Assembly: GCA_905147135.1 (NCBI GenBank)
Contig: LR990053.1
Coordinates: forward strand, 6,832,501 to 6,896,500
DNA length: 64,000 nt
Source: Blastobasis lacticolella
Taxonomy: Eukaryota > Arthropoda > Insecta > Lepidoptera > Blastobasidae
Reading direction: 5' to 3'
This document shows, piece after piece, positions 21,733-32,416 of this stretch (position 1 is the first letter of the stretch; every line of letters begins with the position of its first letter). The position numbers and the translations under genes are program-made. The notes beneath the pieces were generated by a model, which made no database searches, was not told the origin of the DNA, and worked only from the letters and a program-made list of their open reading frames with translations.

Positions 21733-21900
21733 GGGTCACGGGTCTGGGTGTACTATGTATAATAAGTATGTATTTAAAAAAAAGTTTATAAGTAGTTTAT
21801 CAGTTATCTAGCACCCATAACACAAGCTTTGCTTACTTTGAGGCTAGATGGCGCTGTGTGAATTTGTCCACGATTATTATTTATTATTATTATTTTTAAC
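21733..21900 (+). mobile_element. SINE-B, forward, 5'-truncated
   Basis: Starts inside the body at CACGGGTCTGGGTGTACTATG and keeps AGTAGTTTATCAGTTATCTAG, CACAAGCTTTGCTTACTTTG and GATGGCGCTGTGTGAATTTG, with an ATTATT-rich tail. The tRNA-like head is absent. Confidence 0.9.
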
Positions 21901-21919
21901 GCCCGACGCCAAAGGAGGG

Positions 21920-22085
21920 AGTTGTAAGTTTGACGTATGTATGTGTGTATCTGTGTGCCTGTCAGTGGCCTCTTAATATAATTGGTAGTATAATAGCACA
22001 TAGGCCATAATTTATCCGAAATCAATGTGGTAGCCGCGGAAACGTGTCTGGGACGTTAGAACCTAATTTTACGCGAAGTCGCATG
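21920..22085 (+). repeat. E repeat fragment, forward
   Basis: TAGTATAATAGCACATAGGCC, ATAATTTATCCGAAATCAATG and GTAGCCGCGGAAACG follow the second half of the copy at 8033. Confidence 0.6.
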
Positions 22086-22477
22086 CAAATTCTGGTTTAT
22101 TAACTTTAAAATAACTTTGAAGGATATATTTCGTTCTCGCAAAGTAGGAGACTCTATCAAAAGGTTTAAATAAACTTCGCTTTCATCAAAATATAGTACG
22201 AGTAACAATTTCAACCTAAGTTAAGCGCAATCGCGAATATATCTTGGCACCCAGGGGTTTATTCTGGACAGACTTACGAGTAGTTTTAATTAATACTGGT
22301 CCGAAAGTTTAACTTCAAGATTAGTCTGTCAAAGTTTTGTACTATTATGTTATCTACGTACGTATTTGGATTTATGTTAATTTTAGTTGTTTTAATCTTA
22401 ATAAAGTATAATCATTTCAAACTACAAATCTTACAAAAAAATGACATTATTAATATAGGTATGATGTGTATAAAATG

Positions 22478-22915
22478 ACTTGTCTTATTTGGTGAACAAA
22501 CAATGCCCAATATCACGACTTGCCGTATCAATCACGCTACGTATATTGTGAATCATCATCACAGCCCATAACAGTCCACTGCAGGACTTCGGGCCACGAA
22601 AGGGGAGGTCATTGCCATAATCTCCACGTTTGGCAGGCGGGTTGGAGATCGCAGTGCAGTTGCAGTAAATCTACCCAGAAAGATGCTGCTGCCCACCTTT
22701 CGGATTTGTCCCTTAGTCGCCTCTTACGACACCCACGGGAAGCGATGGGGTGGTGCTATTCTTTGAGGTGGCGGCACCACACACCACTCATATTGTGAAT
22801 ATATGTCGAGAATTGTATAAGAAACACATAGAATGTGAATTTCTACGAATACTGCTGCACATTATCCATTTAAATACATAATTTCCTTAACCAAATAAGA
22901 CAAGTCAGTTTGAAC
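22478..22915. mobile_element. MITE M6 carrying a nested Rep-C
   Basis: Left end GACTTGTCTTATTTGGTGAACA; right end reverse-complemented gives GACTTGTCTTATTTGGTTAAGG. Without the 236-bp Rep-C and one target-duplication copy the element is about 190 bp. Most of it (tgccgtatcaatcac, cacatagaatgtgaattt) recurs in reverse at 37241-37370, where no Rep-C is present. Confidence 0.78.
22554..22789 (-). mobile_element. Rep-C retroposon nested in MITE M6
   Basis: CATCATCACAGCCCATAACAG to CGGCACCACACACCACTC. ATATTGTGAAT lies on both sides (22543-22553 and 22790-22800), an 11-bp duplication. The related MITE copy at 37.2 kb supplies the empty site. Confidence 0.9.
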
Positions 22916-22919
22916 AGAT

Positions 22920-23145
22920 TATATATATCAATACAAACAAGGTGTACTACGTAAATAATGTAGAATAAAATCGCATAATTACAAAACAGTTTGATAACTA
23001 TCGATATAAAATCATATTCGCATGTTACAAGTATGCACTCTTCAGGCTACCTTTCACCAATGAGGACCGAACGGCGATCGACTATTTTCTCGCTCGCAAA
23101 AGATACTCCACGAAGCCAATGTGTTATTTACCGCTGACATCTGTA
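22920..23145. other. Unassigned AT-rich sequence
   Basis: No recognised feature. Confidence 0.4.
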
Positions 23146-23151
23146 ACTAAT

Positions 23152-23843
23152 CACCCGTTTTCACTAAACTCGAATGAAACTTAACCTAACTAGGAAACTT
23201 CCAACTTTAGTAATGGCCTTAGCCAATTGGTTTATTTCACCAAACCTCTACCTCTAGGCGAGATTTATCTATGGATTCGCGTTGTAATGTTGGTAAACCG
23301 TAGAGTGCCACAAATATATCTGAACCGGTGACGACGTCGCTGTTGTTGACTACAAATTGACATTTCAAAATGACAGTACATAGTTTCAGTTTTGGCCACC
23401 GGGTCTGAGTTTACTGTAGGAAACGCAAAGTAATTGTCATTCTAGGCGATACCTAGGGACATACGCCCGATTGCAGTAAACTTAAGCGCCGCTTAAGTTG
23501 TCGCCTTAAGATGTTCCTAAGCATTTAGGCGTCACAAAATCGGTATCATAAATTTACTTAAACAAAGAGTAACTTAGCAAGTTTACTTTTCACTAAAAGT
23601 TGGTGTTCGGTGCAATGCTTTTCTTGTATGGAATATTTGAAATCAACTAGGCGTCGCCTAAAGTTTAGTGGAATTGGGCATTAGCACTTCCCAATCTACT
23701 TCCTTACTTTAAGCATTACGAGTAGCCTAGGAGCCGGCGGCGGTATATCCTAGCGGTTGGTGAAACGTATTTTCGACTTAAGCAATTCCTAACTATTTGG
23801 GCATCGGAGTTATGCGAGTCCTATGTTTAGTGAAAACGGGCAG
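23152..23843. mobile_element. Outer foldback element with TGCCCGTTTTCACTAAAC-type ends
   Basis: The left end reads ACCCGTTTTCACTAAAC (23153-23169). The right end, reverse-complemented, reads the same from CCCGTTTTCACTAAAC (23825-23840). Inside both ends the arms still match over about 120 bp (CTAACTAGGAA against ATAGTTAGGAA; TTTCACCAAACC against TTTCACCAACC). A second, smaller element with related ends is nested within. Confidence 0.72.
23463..23681. mobile_element. Inner foldback element of the same superfamily
   Basis: Left end ACGCCCGATTGCAGTAAACTT; right end reverse-complemented ATGCCCAATTCCACTAAACTT. The next bases are CTTAAGCGCCGC and TTTAGGCGACGCC. Length about 219 bp; noncoding. Confidence 0.75.
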
Positions 23844-24145
23844 TACCGCCTATAGAGCCTACTTTATACTCTTATTTTACGAGCTCACCCTACAACCGAC
23901 CGCGAAACAAGCCCCGCCCTCTCATTTTCATAATCCTATTTACGAAGATTCCTTGTAAATTGACAACAATCTCTTTAGGGATATTTGATTCTTTGTAAAT
24001 TAATTCCATTCTGCATTCTGGTTTTGACATCAGCTTCGCTGTCAGCTTAGACAGCGAATTATTTTACTTGTTTAAGCTGGTAGCCCTGTAGTAACTGTCA
24101 TCTATGTCACATACGGTTTATGCATTTTTTCTTGAAGTGGACTAG

Positions 24146-24256
24146 TCAGTTAGTATTGCTAGCGGATGACAAAGGAATTAAACTTGACAGACAGCCAACA
24201 AGAACAACTCACAACCATAATAATGACAGGATCGCCATAACCTAAAAGCAATCTAG
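24146..24256 (+). repeat. Dispersed repeat F, copy 1
   Basis: GTCAGTTAGTATTGCTAGCG, AACTTGACAGACAGCCAAC and AAGAACAACTC, with ATGACAGGATCGCCATAACC. A second copy is at 28910-28998. Family unknown to me. Confidence 0.65.
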
Positions 24257-24257
24257 G

Positions 24258-24362
24258 TTCCTCTGTTAACAGGATCACAGAGATCAGATGGTAGTCCCTC
24301 CACTTCAAGGCGGACCCCAGGCGCGGGAGAGCATACCCGGGATATTGACGACAAGATTTTTA
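24258..24362 (+). mobile_element. SINE-A 3' fragment with internal deletion
   Basis: GTTCCTCTGTTAACAGGATC, AGATCAGATGGTAGTCCC and CAAGGCGGACCCCAGGCGCG, then ATATTGACGACAAGAT. About 40 bp between the CCACT and AAGGCGG blocks is missing. Confidence 0.75.
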
Positions 24363-24364
24363 TA

Positions 24365-25045
24365 GTCTTCTAGTACATTTAACTCCTTTGTCGTGATGTA
24401 TTGTGTAGCAAATGTTGTTTTTCGTTCTTTTACACATAACACACATATATTTTAATACCTTAGACAAAAGGTTCCGACGAAACTATATACTAAATTACAC
24501 TTTCCCGGATTTCGTTGGCCGAGGCAATGACCGCCGGAAAGTTAATACGAAATAAAGTATCTAATATAGAAATAATATAGAGAAAAGAAAACGTCGTCCA
24601 GAGGAACAATCGCCTTATTTGCTTCTTACCGGTCATCGACATTTTGCGCGTCTTGTATAGCTGTATGTACCGTCTGTCTGTACAGCGTTCATATATTATA
24701 TTACATAAACATCGAACTATGGTCGTAGTGAAAGTATGGTCGGACAATCTTCCAAATTTTATATTGCATACATGTCACTGTATTTCCTTCGTGCATTCCT
24801 ACCCCCCAAAAAAATATGTTAAGTCGTAATCAATAAAGAAATTTGAGTTGAGGTTGAGCTGTACCTAATTACTTTATAGTTTAAAAATAATAAATTGAAA
24901 ATGTGAGGATTAATGTGATAATGCTAATGCTTTTAGATAAAGAAAGAAACGTGACCACAGGATTAGCAGGTACCTAAATAGAAAATAACCGACATAAAAA
25001 AACGTGATTAAATGTAACGATGGTCATATTTTATTTGATACGAAT
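24365..25045. other. No gene called
   Basis: AT-rich. Two short overlapping frames on opposite strands near 24490-24830 show no known motif. Confidence 0.4.
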
Positions 25046-25049
25046 TTAA

Positions 25050-25540
25050 GAGCGGTCGTTCAGCTTATCCTCTGATCCAATATTAATAAGTTACCACAGC
25101 CTCACAGCGCCACAAAATGGTCAGAGCGGTCGGTTATTGAGTCGACTCCGAATGTCTACGAACATCTACGAAACTCCGAATGTTGTCCCTAAGCTCTGAA
25201 GTTGTCTTGTCGAACCCTGAATAGCGTCGCTGACGAAGTCAGCGTCTTAAAATGGTCAGACCGGTTCACACGTTAGCTTATTGCGTCGACTACGAATGTC
25301 TACGAACGTCAACGAAACTCCGAATGTTGTCCTTAATCTCTGAAGTTGTCTCGTCGAGCCCCGAATAGCGTCGCCGACAAAGTCAAAGCATAGCGTCACA
25401 AAATTGTCAGACCGGTCCACACGTTTGCTTTTTGCTTCGACTACGAATGTCTACGAACGTCTACGAAACTCCGAATGTTGTCCCTAATCTCTGAAGTTGT
25501 CTTGTCGAGCACCGAATAGCGTCGCCGGCAAAGTTACAGA
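25050..25540 (+). repeat. Three-unit minisatellite, unit about 135-151 bp
   Basis: Units begin ATGGTCAGA at 25117, 25252 and (ATTGTCAGA) 25403, with a partial unit before the first. Each contains GAATGTCTACGAAC, ACTCCGAATGTTGTCC, CTGAAGTTGTC and GAATAGCGTCGC. Unit length varies because the joint region (GCGTCTTAAA against GCATAGCGTCACAAA) differs. Clearly GC-richer than its surroundings. Confidence 0.92.
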
Positions 25541-25544
25541 TTTC

Positions 25545-25965
25545 CCCAGATTAAAACGGCGAACGGTATCTGCGTTTGCGTGTAAAAAGGAAAATGTTGC
25601 CGCAAAATTTAAATAAGGGCCATTCTCGTTAATTAAAACCTCCGCCGAGTTTAAACAAGAGAGATTTATCTTTGGACTGTAATATTGGTAATGGAACGGA
25701 GTTTTTAAATTACAAGCGCTGTTTTTATAAATAACTAGGTGTGTTAATTTTTTATTTTGCCATTAGCGTGTTTGGGGTTGTCCTAGACTTGTTAAGTAGA
25801 TAAGAAGCGTACATTTAGCCCGGCTTGAACCAATTTTTTAAACGCGTTTTAGAATGATGTTTCACGTTTTTTTTATATAAAGTTTTATGTTAAGTATCAG
25901 ATTAAATAAGTTTAAGAATATTGTGTAAAGATTCAATAATTTTTTCAAATATTTGTGACAATTTA
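25545..25965. other. Unassigned AT-rich sequence
   Basis: No coding signal or recognised repeat. Confidence 0.4.
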
Positions 25966-25970
25966 TCACA

Positions 25971-26039
25971 ACACTTTCACTATACATATTATCGTATTTG
26001 TTGCCACGGTTTGTATTTAATATGTGTAGTGAAAGTGTA
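25971..26039. repeat. Inverted repeat, 21-bp arms
   Basis: ACACTTTCACTATACATATTA pairs with TAATATGTGTAGTGAAAGTGT (20 of 21 positions) across a 26-bp spacer. Confidence 0.8.
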
Positions 26040-26044
26040 GTGAA

Positions 26045-26720
26045 TAACCACGACAGTCTTAAAACCTAAATTATACAAATTGTCGTTTTATCATCCAATT
26101 TTACATATACTACACCATTTTATATCTATATACCGTGTACTATGAATAGTGAACGTGTGACAATGCGATTTAAGAATCTGAATTTTAGTCGATGTGGTCG
26201 AACAAAATATAGTTTAACGGACAAAATTCCTTTCAAAGTGTCTTCTTTCCCAATAAGGAGCTCCCAATTAATTTGACAGATCATATTTTATCGCATCTTT
26301 GTTTTATAGCATCCCAGTTTATAGTAGCGACATAAAAAATACATCTTTATTTTTATTGAACCAATCGCCTCGTTTTATGTCTGTGGAATATACAGGCCGT
26401 GGATAGGTCGAGGGCTGTCACTAGCAGATCTTCTAGAGGTAATAGATGGAGCATTCAATACTAAATTGCCAATTATAAGGCGGAATTTATTTTCCTTAAA
26501 ATGACTGCTATTTTACTTCTACATATGGCAAGCAAGAGTTCCTTTAATGCATGCGTAATTTGACACAACATCAAGAGTTTTAAGTGGATGTCTTAAACTA
26601 GGAACTATTCTTCTATCCTACTAATAATGGTAACTATAACTTGCAATGTTGCAACTCAACACAGAATAATACATAAGCAATACAACACATATAATATACC
26701 ACGAAATTTAATGTAGGTAC
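26045..26720. other. No gene seen
   Basis: AT-rich unassigned DNA. Confidence 0.4.
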
Positions 26721-26727
26721 TTTTATG

Positions 26728-26970
26728 TAATACGAAAGACAAACAGGTAAGCCACATGATGGAAAGTGGTCACCGCCGCCTATAGACATCAGCGACACCA
26801 GGGGTTTTGCTTTACCACCTTACCTTTGTAGGGGCCTTGCGCCTCTAAAGAGTATAATATACCTCATGAATGATCCCATGTCATAGTCTAAAGGAAACAC
26901 CGTGTCTGGGAGCTAATTTCACATCCGAACCTTTCGAGCGAGACACGTTCTTTCGAACCTACTTAGTTGC
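26728..26970 (-). repeat. LINE-R 3' end, reverse, decayed
   Basis: GACAAACAGGTAAGCCACATG, GTGGTCACCGCCGCCTATAG, CATAGTCTAAAGGAAACACCG and CGTTCTTTCGAACCTAC follow 53290-53515. Confidence 0.75.
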
Positions 26971-26974
26971 CGCG

Positions 26975-28240
26975 AGAATACGGCGAAATTTCCACGGACT
27001 ACAAAAGCTTTTATAATTGATACAACTATTTTAAAGAAAACGTTTAAATCATTTTTACATTATTAGAGAGTATAGAAATGCAACACAGATAATTAATTTT
27101 TAAACCACCATAAAAAATTTCCTCTTCTCATACATGATTGGAATGAATATATTGATTATATTCGTTGCGTTTCTTTACGTATATTTATGTCATTCTTATG
27201 TAACACAAAAATTGTTTTTAGATGGAAAACTTTGAAAGCCGATTAAGTTGTTTTCTAGTTTATCCATCACAAACAAACATAACGACAAACAATCAAACCT
27301 TTTCTCGTAATAATATTAGTAAAGACGTACTCTCTTATTTACCAAGGCCTTCATGGTTGAACATCTTCAACCAAGGACTAGTTACGTAAGGCAATAGATA
27401 GAGAAGCAAGGAGCCAGTAGCAACAGCTAATGAAGCCAGTCACTCATCCTAGAGACGGTGATCGAGCACCACAGCTACTCTATCTGAAGCGCAGCGAGCG
27501 AGAAAATAGAGCTGGTAGAGTTATGGGATTAGGTCTCATAACTTTTTTAAGTGCAGTGCAGCTCATAATGGGACGAGCTTGTGAATCTTCACCTCATTTC
27601 TTTTATATTTGAAGTGCTTGTTGCTGTTTAAGTGACGGTAATAGTAAACATTTGCTTTCCAATAATAAAAGTATTTCGGACGTACGGTCAAACAAAGAAA
27701 GAAATCTATATAAATAATCTTTGGTTATTAGAATAGAATAGAATTAAAGGTCTTTTAAGGAAATCTAACTCAAAGTCATTGTATTTCATAATTTGCCCTT
27801 ACCGCACTACGGTGAACACTAAAAAGATTTGGTTTATTATTTCATCAATCCGCCCTGAGTTTTAATTAGGGTCGAGTAAACACTCGATTATAAAGATAAT
27901 GAAGAAGAATCACGTGACGGTGGCGATGTGGTCAGTCTCATTTCGTAAAACAGGTATTTGTCCAACAATTATTACGTTTTTAGGTAAAATTGGGACTACC
28001 TTTATGTGAATTTTTAGATGCGCTTTGAGGTTACATTGATCACCCACTTTTCTCTGGAAGTTCAAAGGGCTGATTTACAGTATTGTCAACTTTATACATG
28101 GCGTGCTTTGTTTGATTAGAGAAAGTACCCAAGTAAGGAAGTAGGTAACCCCCATGCTACCAGTACTGCTAAATTTATGGTAACAATCCCATGGCGACAC
28201 TCAATCTCAAAACATCACAGGACAACAACAACAATAAACA
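26975..28240. other. No gene called
   Basis: A plus-strand frame of 60 codons at 27430-27612 lies in slightly GC-richer DNA but has no family resemblance or splice-site support. The rest is AT-rich. Confidence 0.4.
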
Positions 28241-28244
28241 ACTT

Positions 28245-28510
28245 GACGACCTGAGTGGCTCAGTGGTCAACATGCCGATCCGTGCCGTCTGCCACGCAAG
28301 AGGTCCCGGGTTCGATTCCCGGCCGGGCAGAAATTGAACAGATGAATTTTAATTTCTGTTACGGGTCTGGGTGTTCTATGTATAATAATTATGTATTTAA
28401 AAAGTATATAAGTAGTTTATCAGTTATCTAGAACCCATAACATAAGCTTTGCTTACTTTGGGGCTAGATGGCGCTGTGTGAATTTGTCCACGATTATTTA
28501 TTATTAATAT
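28245..28510 (+). mobile_element. SINE-B, full length, tRNA-Gly-like head
   Basis: The reference copy. GACGACCTGAGTGGCTCAG (A-box region), CTGCCACGCAAGAGGTC, then CCGGGTTCGATTCCCGGCC (B box and T-arm). This segment is very close to the 3' half of a eukaryotic tRNA-Gly(GCC). It is followed by GGGCAGAAATTGA and the SINE-B body: TTACGGGTCTGGGTG, AGTAGTTTATCAGTTATC, AAGCTTTGCTTACTTTGGG and GATGGCGCTGTGTGAATTTG, with an ATT-rich tail. Six copies are in the window. The fixed non-tRNA body excludes a functional tRNA gene. Confidence 0.93.
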
Positions 28511-28514
28511 AATA

Positions 28515-28905
28515 AACTCAAAAGGCATGGGTTTATTTTTTTATTTCGTGATTTATTAGTTCTAGTTTCAAGCCACTGTACTGCAACTGACCTGAAATTG
28601 CTCTAGGGTCTTAAATCAAAGCGAATGTGGTATAAATCCATCGTTGATCCACTATATCCCATGGGAGAGTAATAAAGTCAGCCCCAAAAAGGCAAAGGAT
28701 AAACGTAAAAGGCTATACGTTAATGCCACATCAGAGCTAAGTGATCTTAACGTCCTTCGTATTTTTGTACGAGAAAGAGTCTAACAAATTATGTGAATAA
28801 TTCATGCAGGTCATCCGATAGTAGTGATCGCTTCCACCCAAAGACACCTGAACCGATTTCAGAAGCATCTACAAAGACAAGCAAACCCAGTGACTTAATA
28901 GATTA
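28515..28905. other. No gene seen
   Basis: Unassigned sequence. Confidence 0.4.
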
Positions 28906-28909
28906 GTTG

Positions 28910-28998
28910 TCAGTTAGTATAGCTCACGGATGATAAAGAAACTAAATTTGACAGACAGCCAACAAGAACAATATGACAGAAACGCTATAACTTAAAAG
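28910..28998 (+). repeat. Dispersed repeat F, copy 2
   Basis: GTCAGTTAGTATAGCTCACGG, AATTTGACAGACAGCCAAC and AAGAACAATATGACAG, then CGCTATAACTTAAAAGCA; parallels 24146-24256. Confidence 0.65.
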
Positions 28999-28999
28999 C

Positions 29000-30230
29000 A
29001 GACTTAACCGGACCCTACTCTACTATGATGATACCGCTTTGCATCGGGAAATAGACTGGTCTAAATCAGAGCGCAGACAATGAGTACTACATTATTCAGG
29101 GCTTTAAAATTAGCAACTGGAACTAGGTTGTAACGGAGACTCGATAGTTTCCATTTTGCGGTGGCCTCTTTTAGCATTGGAAACGCTCAAATATAGGCAG
29201 TTCTTTAAATACAATCGGAAAATAAGAAATTTACAATTTGTGTGTGGATGGACATTTCAGAATCTAATTATGATTTCGAAGTAGGTTGTTAGACTCTGTC
29301 TAAACAGTAAAACGACTTGGGGAATTATAGGATTGATTGAAAGCAACACTGGATTGAATAATGAATTGAAAATTGAAAATTGAAAAATGCCTTTCTTGTA
29401 GAAACTATCTTGTTGTATACAGACAGACGTTTTTATTATTGAATCAGTGTTGCTTACTTGTTGATTTCAATAAATCTGATAATTTCAAAAGTTGCTTTAC
29501 TTTTTAGAAAGAGTCTACACGAAAATACATCTTGCTACGTATTTTGTCAAAAATAGTTACGTTTTCAAAGTAAAATTTCATTTCCATACATAAGGGGTAT
29601 GTATGGAATGTATTGTTTAAAAATAAATTGATATTCCTTATTTTAAATAAACTTTTAGTCAATTTGAAACCTGAAATAATTAAATACCTATATTGGTATA
29701 AATAGTAAACAATTTAGAGTTAAACTTTACGGCACAAGTAAAACCTACGTCATACTAATCATCTATTCAGGGGCATAATTTTGAACTTAAATATAGTCGA
29801 CATAAGTTTTCCGAGACCGAACCGACACTATGAATTTTCAATGAAGACGTAGACGTCAGAACATGCTCATTTCATTCAAAATAGACCACAAAACTAAGTA
29901 AGTTTAACGAAATCATTGTTTAATATTCAGGAACGAATCCACCGGTTAACCATTTTATTTTTATTATTCCACTGAGGATTAAAAGGGATAATTTGCTTTT
30001 GAAGTATAGATATTCATCGAATAGGTACTATGAATCCGAAACTTTATAAGGATGGTTCGATAGATGTTTGGATGTATAGGTATTTGCTACTCGGTCGCGC
30101 AAAAACTAGTGGACGTTTTTGTATTTATCAGGAATGCAGCCAATAGTCCAAAAGCTATGTGCTAACATAGCTTTTCTTCTATTATATTTGACTATTTGAA
30201 TAAGTTACCTACTTACCTACTGGTACTATT
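29000..30230. other. No gene; two small hairpins
   Basis: Hairpins: TTCCATACAT/ATGTATGGAA at 29581-29607, and AAAAGCTATGT/ACATAGCTTTT at about 30150-30175. A D or E-like block occurs near 30020-30130. No coding signal. Confidence 0.45.
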
Positions 30231-30234
30231 ATTT

Positions 30235-30480
30235 TGGAAATTTGACATGCTTTGTATAATTTTACCTTAGTGTAATTTTATGTATTCGTTTTCTATATTG
30301 ACATTAATTATTATATTATTTTAATTTATTAATTATTTGCTTTCTGGTATGAAAACAATTATCTATGCTATAATTCTATGCATATAACTCGACGATCTCT
30401 TTTATTGAACTAATGTAATCTAATAATAATATTATAATTATGTAAGAACTTTAAGACAGAAATAAATAAATCCAAATCTA
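30235..30480 (+). repeat. AT-rich LINE 3' end candidate
   Basis: A long AT-rich tract ending AAGACAGAAATAAATAAATCC followed by AAATCTAAGTCTAAATC. The AATAAA-type signal and short tandem tail suggest a LINE 3' end. No ORF part is present. Confidence 0.4.
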
Positions 30481-30603
30481 AGTCTAAATCATAAGAGATT
30501 CAATGTGGTTCCCGCGGGAACAGGTCCAGACTGTAGACCGAATATTAAGCGTACGAAGTCATGGGCTACTCAAGTAAACATCGACAGGTCAGCATTACCC
30601 GGT

Positions 30604-30775
30604 ATACACGTGTCGGGGTCAGCAACGCGTGGGTGATGCCCCTGGTATTGCAAACGTCCATAGCCTGCGGTGACTGCTTACCGTCAGACAGGCCGTAAAA
30701 TTGTTTGCCACCTTAGTGGTACACAAAAAAAACACTCACCTCACTCACCCACTCACTCACTCACGAAGAGGTAAA
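30604..30775 (+). repeat. LINE-R2 3' end and (CACT)n microsatellite
   Basis: GCAACGCGTGGGTGATGCCC, AGCCTGCGGTGACTGCTTAC, CCACCTTAGTGGTACAC, then an A run and CACTCACCTCACTCACCCAC (30731-30765). Confidence 0.75.
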
Positions 30776-30779
30776 AAGG

Positions 30780-31480
30780 GTGAGTCAGGATCATATCTTG
30801 TGGTGCCTACTAAGCTTCTGCCTACCCTTGGGGGATACAAGAGTGAGTATATCGACAGCGTAAAACATGTGTCCAAAGATTAATGGATTTTAATGTATTG
30901 TATTTAGAACCTGAGGGACCAAGTTACCTAACATGACAAGAAGGAATATCTATGCCCAACCAGATTATTAACCTGCCAGTAGGACTACATGATTTAAATA
31001 CTGACTTTACTAACATTTTATATGAACTGTTTGTAAGTCTGCAAATTGGCAGACGCTTTGACTTCGATTTATTTGTGTAGTAAAAATCAATAAACAAAAC
31101 TAATTCAACATCTCAATAATTATACTTGTATTCAATAATAATCAAATACAATCTACCACTTCGCACGTAACTGAAACCCTTTTCGCTTGAGATGAATTAT
31201 TACAATTGCTCATCACACAGGTCCTTTCAAATCTGAAAAAGGCCATCTCGATTTCATACGCACTGGGCACAAGACGAACAACAATGGGGAGCTTACAAAG
31301 CTCACAAAAGCTCACCCCGGCGGTGTCAAACTGGCAGAAATTCTTTCAAAGTACTCTTTAACACTTTGGGAACTCATTCGAAAATTTTCTCAGCGAGTTT
31401 CTTGCGGATTTACAAAAGTTAGTACGGAGTGAACGGCCTTTTGCGCTTAAAAATGAGAAATATATTATTTTATTTTATCA
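30780..31480. other. No gene seen
   Basis: Unassigned sequence, no recognised repeat. Confidence 0.4.
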
Positions 31481-31485
31481 GAGAC

Positions 31486-31645
31486 TCGTGGACTCGGCGC
31501 GACTTCGTTCGCGTACACATACTTTGCACCACTTGCCCTTTTTTCTAGCTTATAAACATTCCTTTTGAATCATTTGATCTATTGTTGATAAACAAATTTA
31601 AATCCGTAGCATAGTTTGAAAGATCGAATAAAGATACATACATAG
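31486..31645 (+). repeat. D repeat, forward
   Basis: ACTCGTGGACTCGGCGCGAC, TTCGTTCGCGTACACATACTT, GCTTATAAACATTCCTTTTG and GAATAAAGATACATACATAG. SINE-A follows within a few bases. Confidence 0.8.
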
Positions 31646-31648
31646 ATA

Positions 31649-31900
31649 GCGGCGCATCGGTGGCCGAGTGGTTTAGGTTTCCGACCCGTAAGCGATAGTT
31701 ACCTGGTTCGAATCCCTCTGCGGCTATCTACCAAATTAATGTAATGTAATTCAGTTGAGCACTAACTGACGCTCTTTTATGGTGATGAAACCTGCACATT
31801 CAGGCAATCGAATGTGTAACCATGATCCAATCTGGTCAGGTTCCCCTGATAGCAAGGTCACGGAGGTCAAATAGCAGTCGCTCTACTGTAATTACGTAAA
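31649..31900 (+). mobile_element. SINE-A, intact tRNA-like head, 3'-truncated
   Basis: GCGCATCGGTGGCCGAGTGG (A box), CCGACCCGTAAGCGATAG, CCTGGTTCGAATCCCTC (B box intact). The body runs to CTACTGTAATTACG and then stops; the GGCGGACCCCGGG tail is missing. The best-preserved pol III promoter of the family in this window. Confidence 0.9.
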
Positions 31901-31904
31901 AAAA

Positions 31905-32360
31905 GGTTTGTTACTTAATTGCCTAAAATCATAAAATATGTACAACTAACTAGTTATAGTGACCATTAACTATTATAGAACCGGCACAAAATACTACTCT
32001 TACACAAACCTGGCTTAGACACAAATTGTTGGCTGTGAAAGTAAAATATCAGGTTTCTACATTGAATATTACCTTCACTAGGCTACCGTTTAACCGTGAT
32101 ATTCATAAGTGTGACACATCGCGCTAATTCATCCCACTCCCGTCAGTAAAGCATATAATTAACACGTAGAGCGTGTGTGAACCGCGCCTAACGTCGCGTG
32201 TAACGTCCGTGGAGGTAACAGTGTGAACATGGCTTTACCGTAACAGTGGGAGGTAGTTTGTGTAATAATAGAGTAATAGAAATATTTTATCCAAAAAAAA
32301 ATAGCCAACCTCACGTTCAGGTAAATAAAATTACATAGAAATAAAAAACACATCAGTATA
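31905..32360. other. No gene seen
   Basis: Unassigned sequence between a SINE and the D repeat that hosts the mariner. Confidence 0.45.
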
Positions 32361-32361
32361 A

Positions 32362-32416
32362 AACAAAGTCGCTTCCCGCCGTCTGCCCCTGTGTATCTAT
32401 CCTGTGTGTCTATGTA
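32362..32416 (-). repeat. D repeat, half A, interrupted by mariner
   Basis: Reads AAAACAAAGTCGCTTCCCGCCGTCTG, the tail of the D repeat in reverse orientation. The other half resumes at 33696, directly after the mariner. Confidence 0.85.

Noticed and set aside
25050..25540. CRISPR-like array
   Set aside because: Units are directly adjacent 135-151 bp repeats without the short repeat and unique spacer pattern; the context is an animal genome.
28245..28325. Apparent tRNA-Gly gene
   Set aside because: The tRNA-like part is joined to a fixed non-tRNA body found in five other places; it is the head of SINE-B.
31649..31725. Apparent tRNA gene with intact A and B boxes
   Set aside because: It is continuous with the SINE-A body and recurs at 12152, 15375 and 20475.
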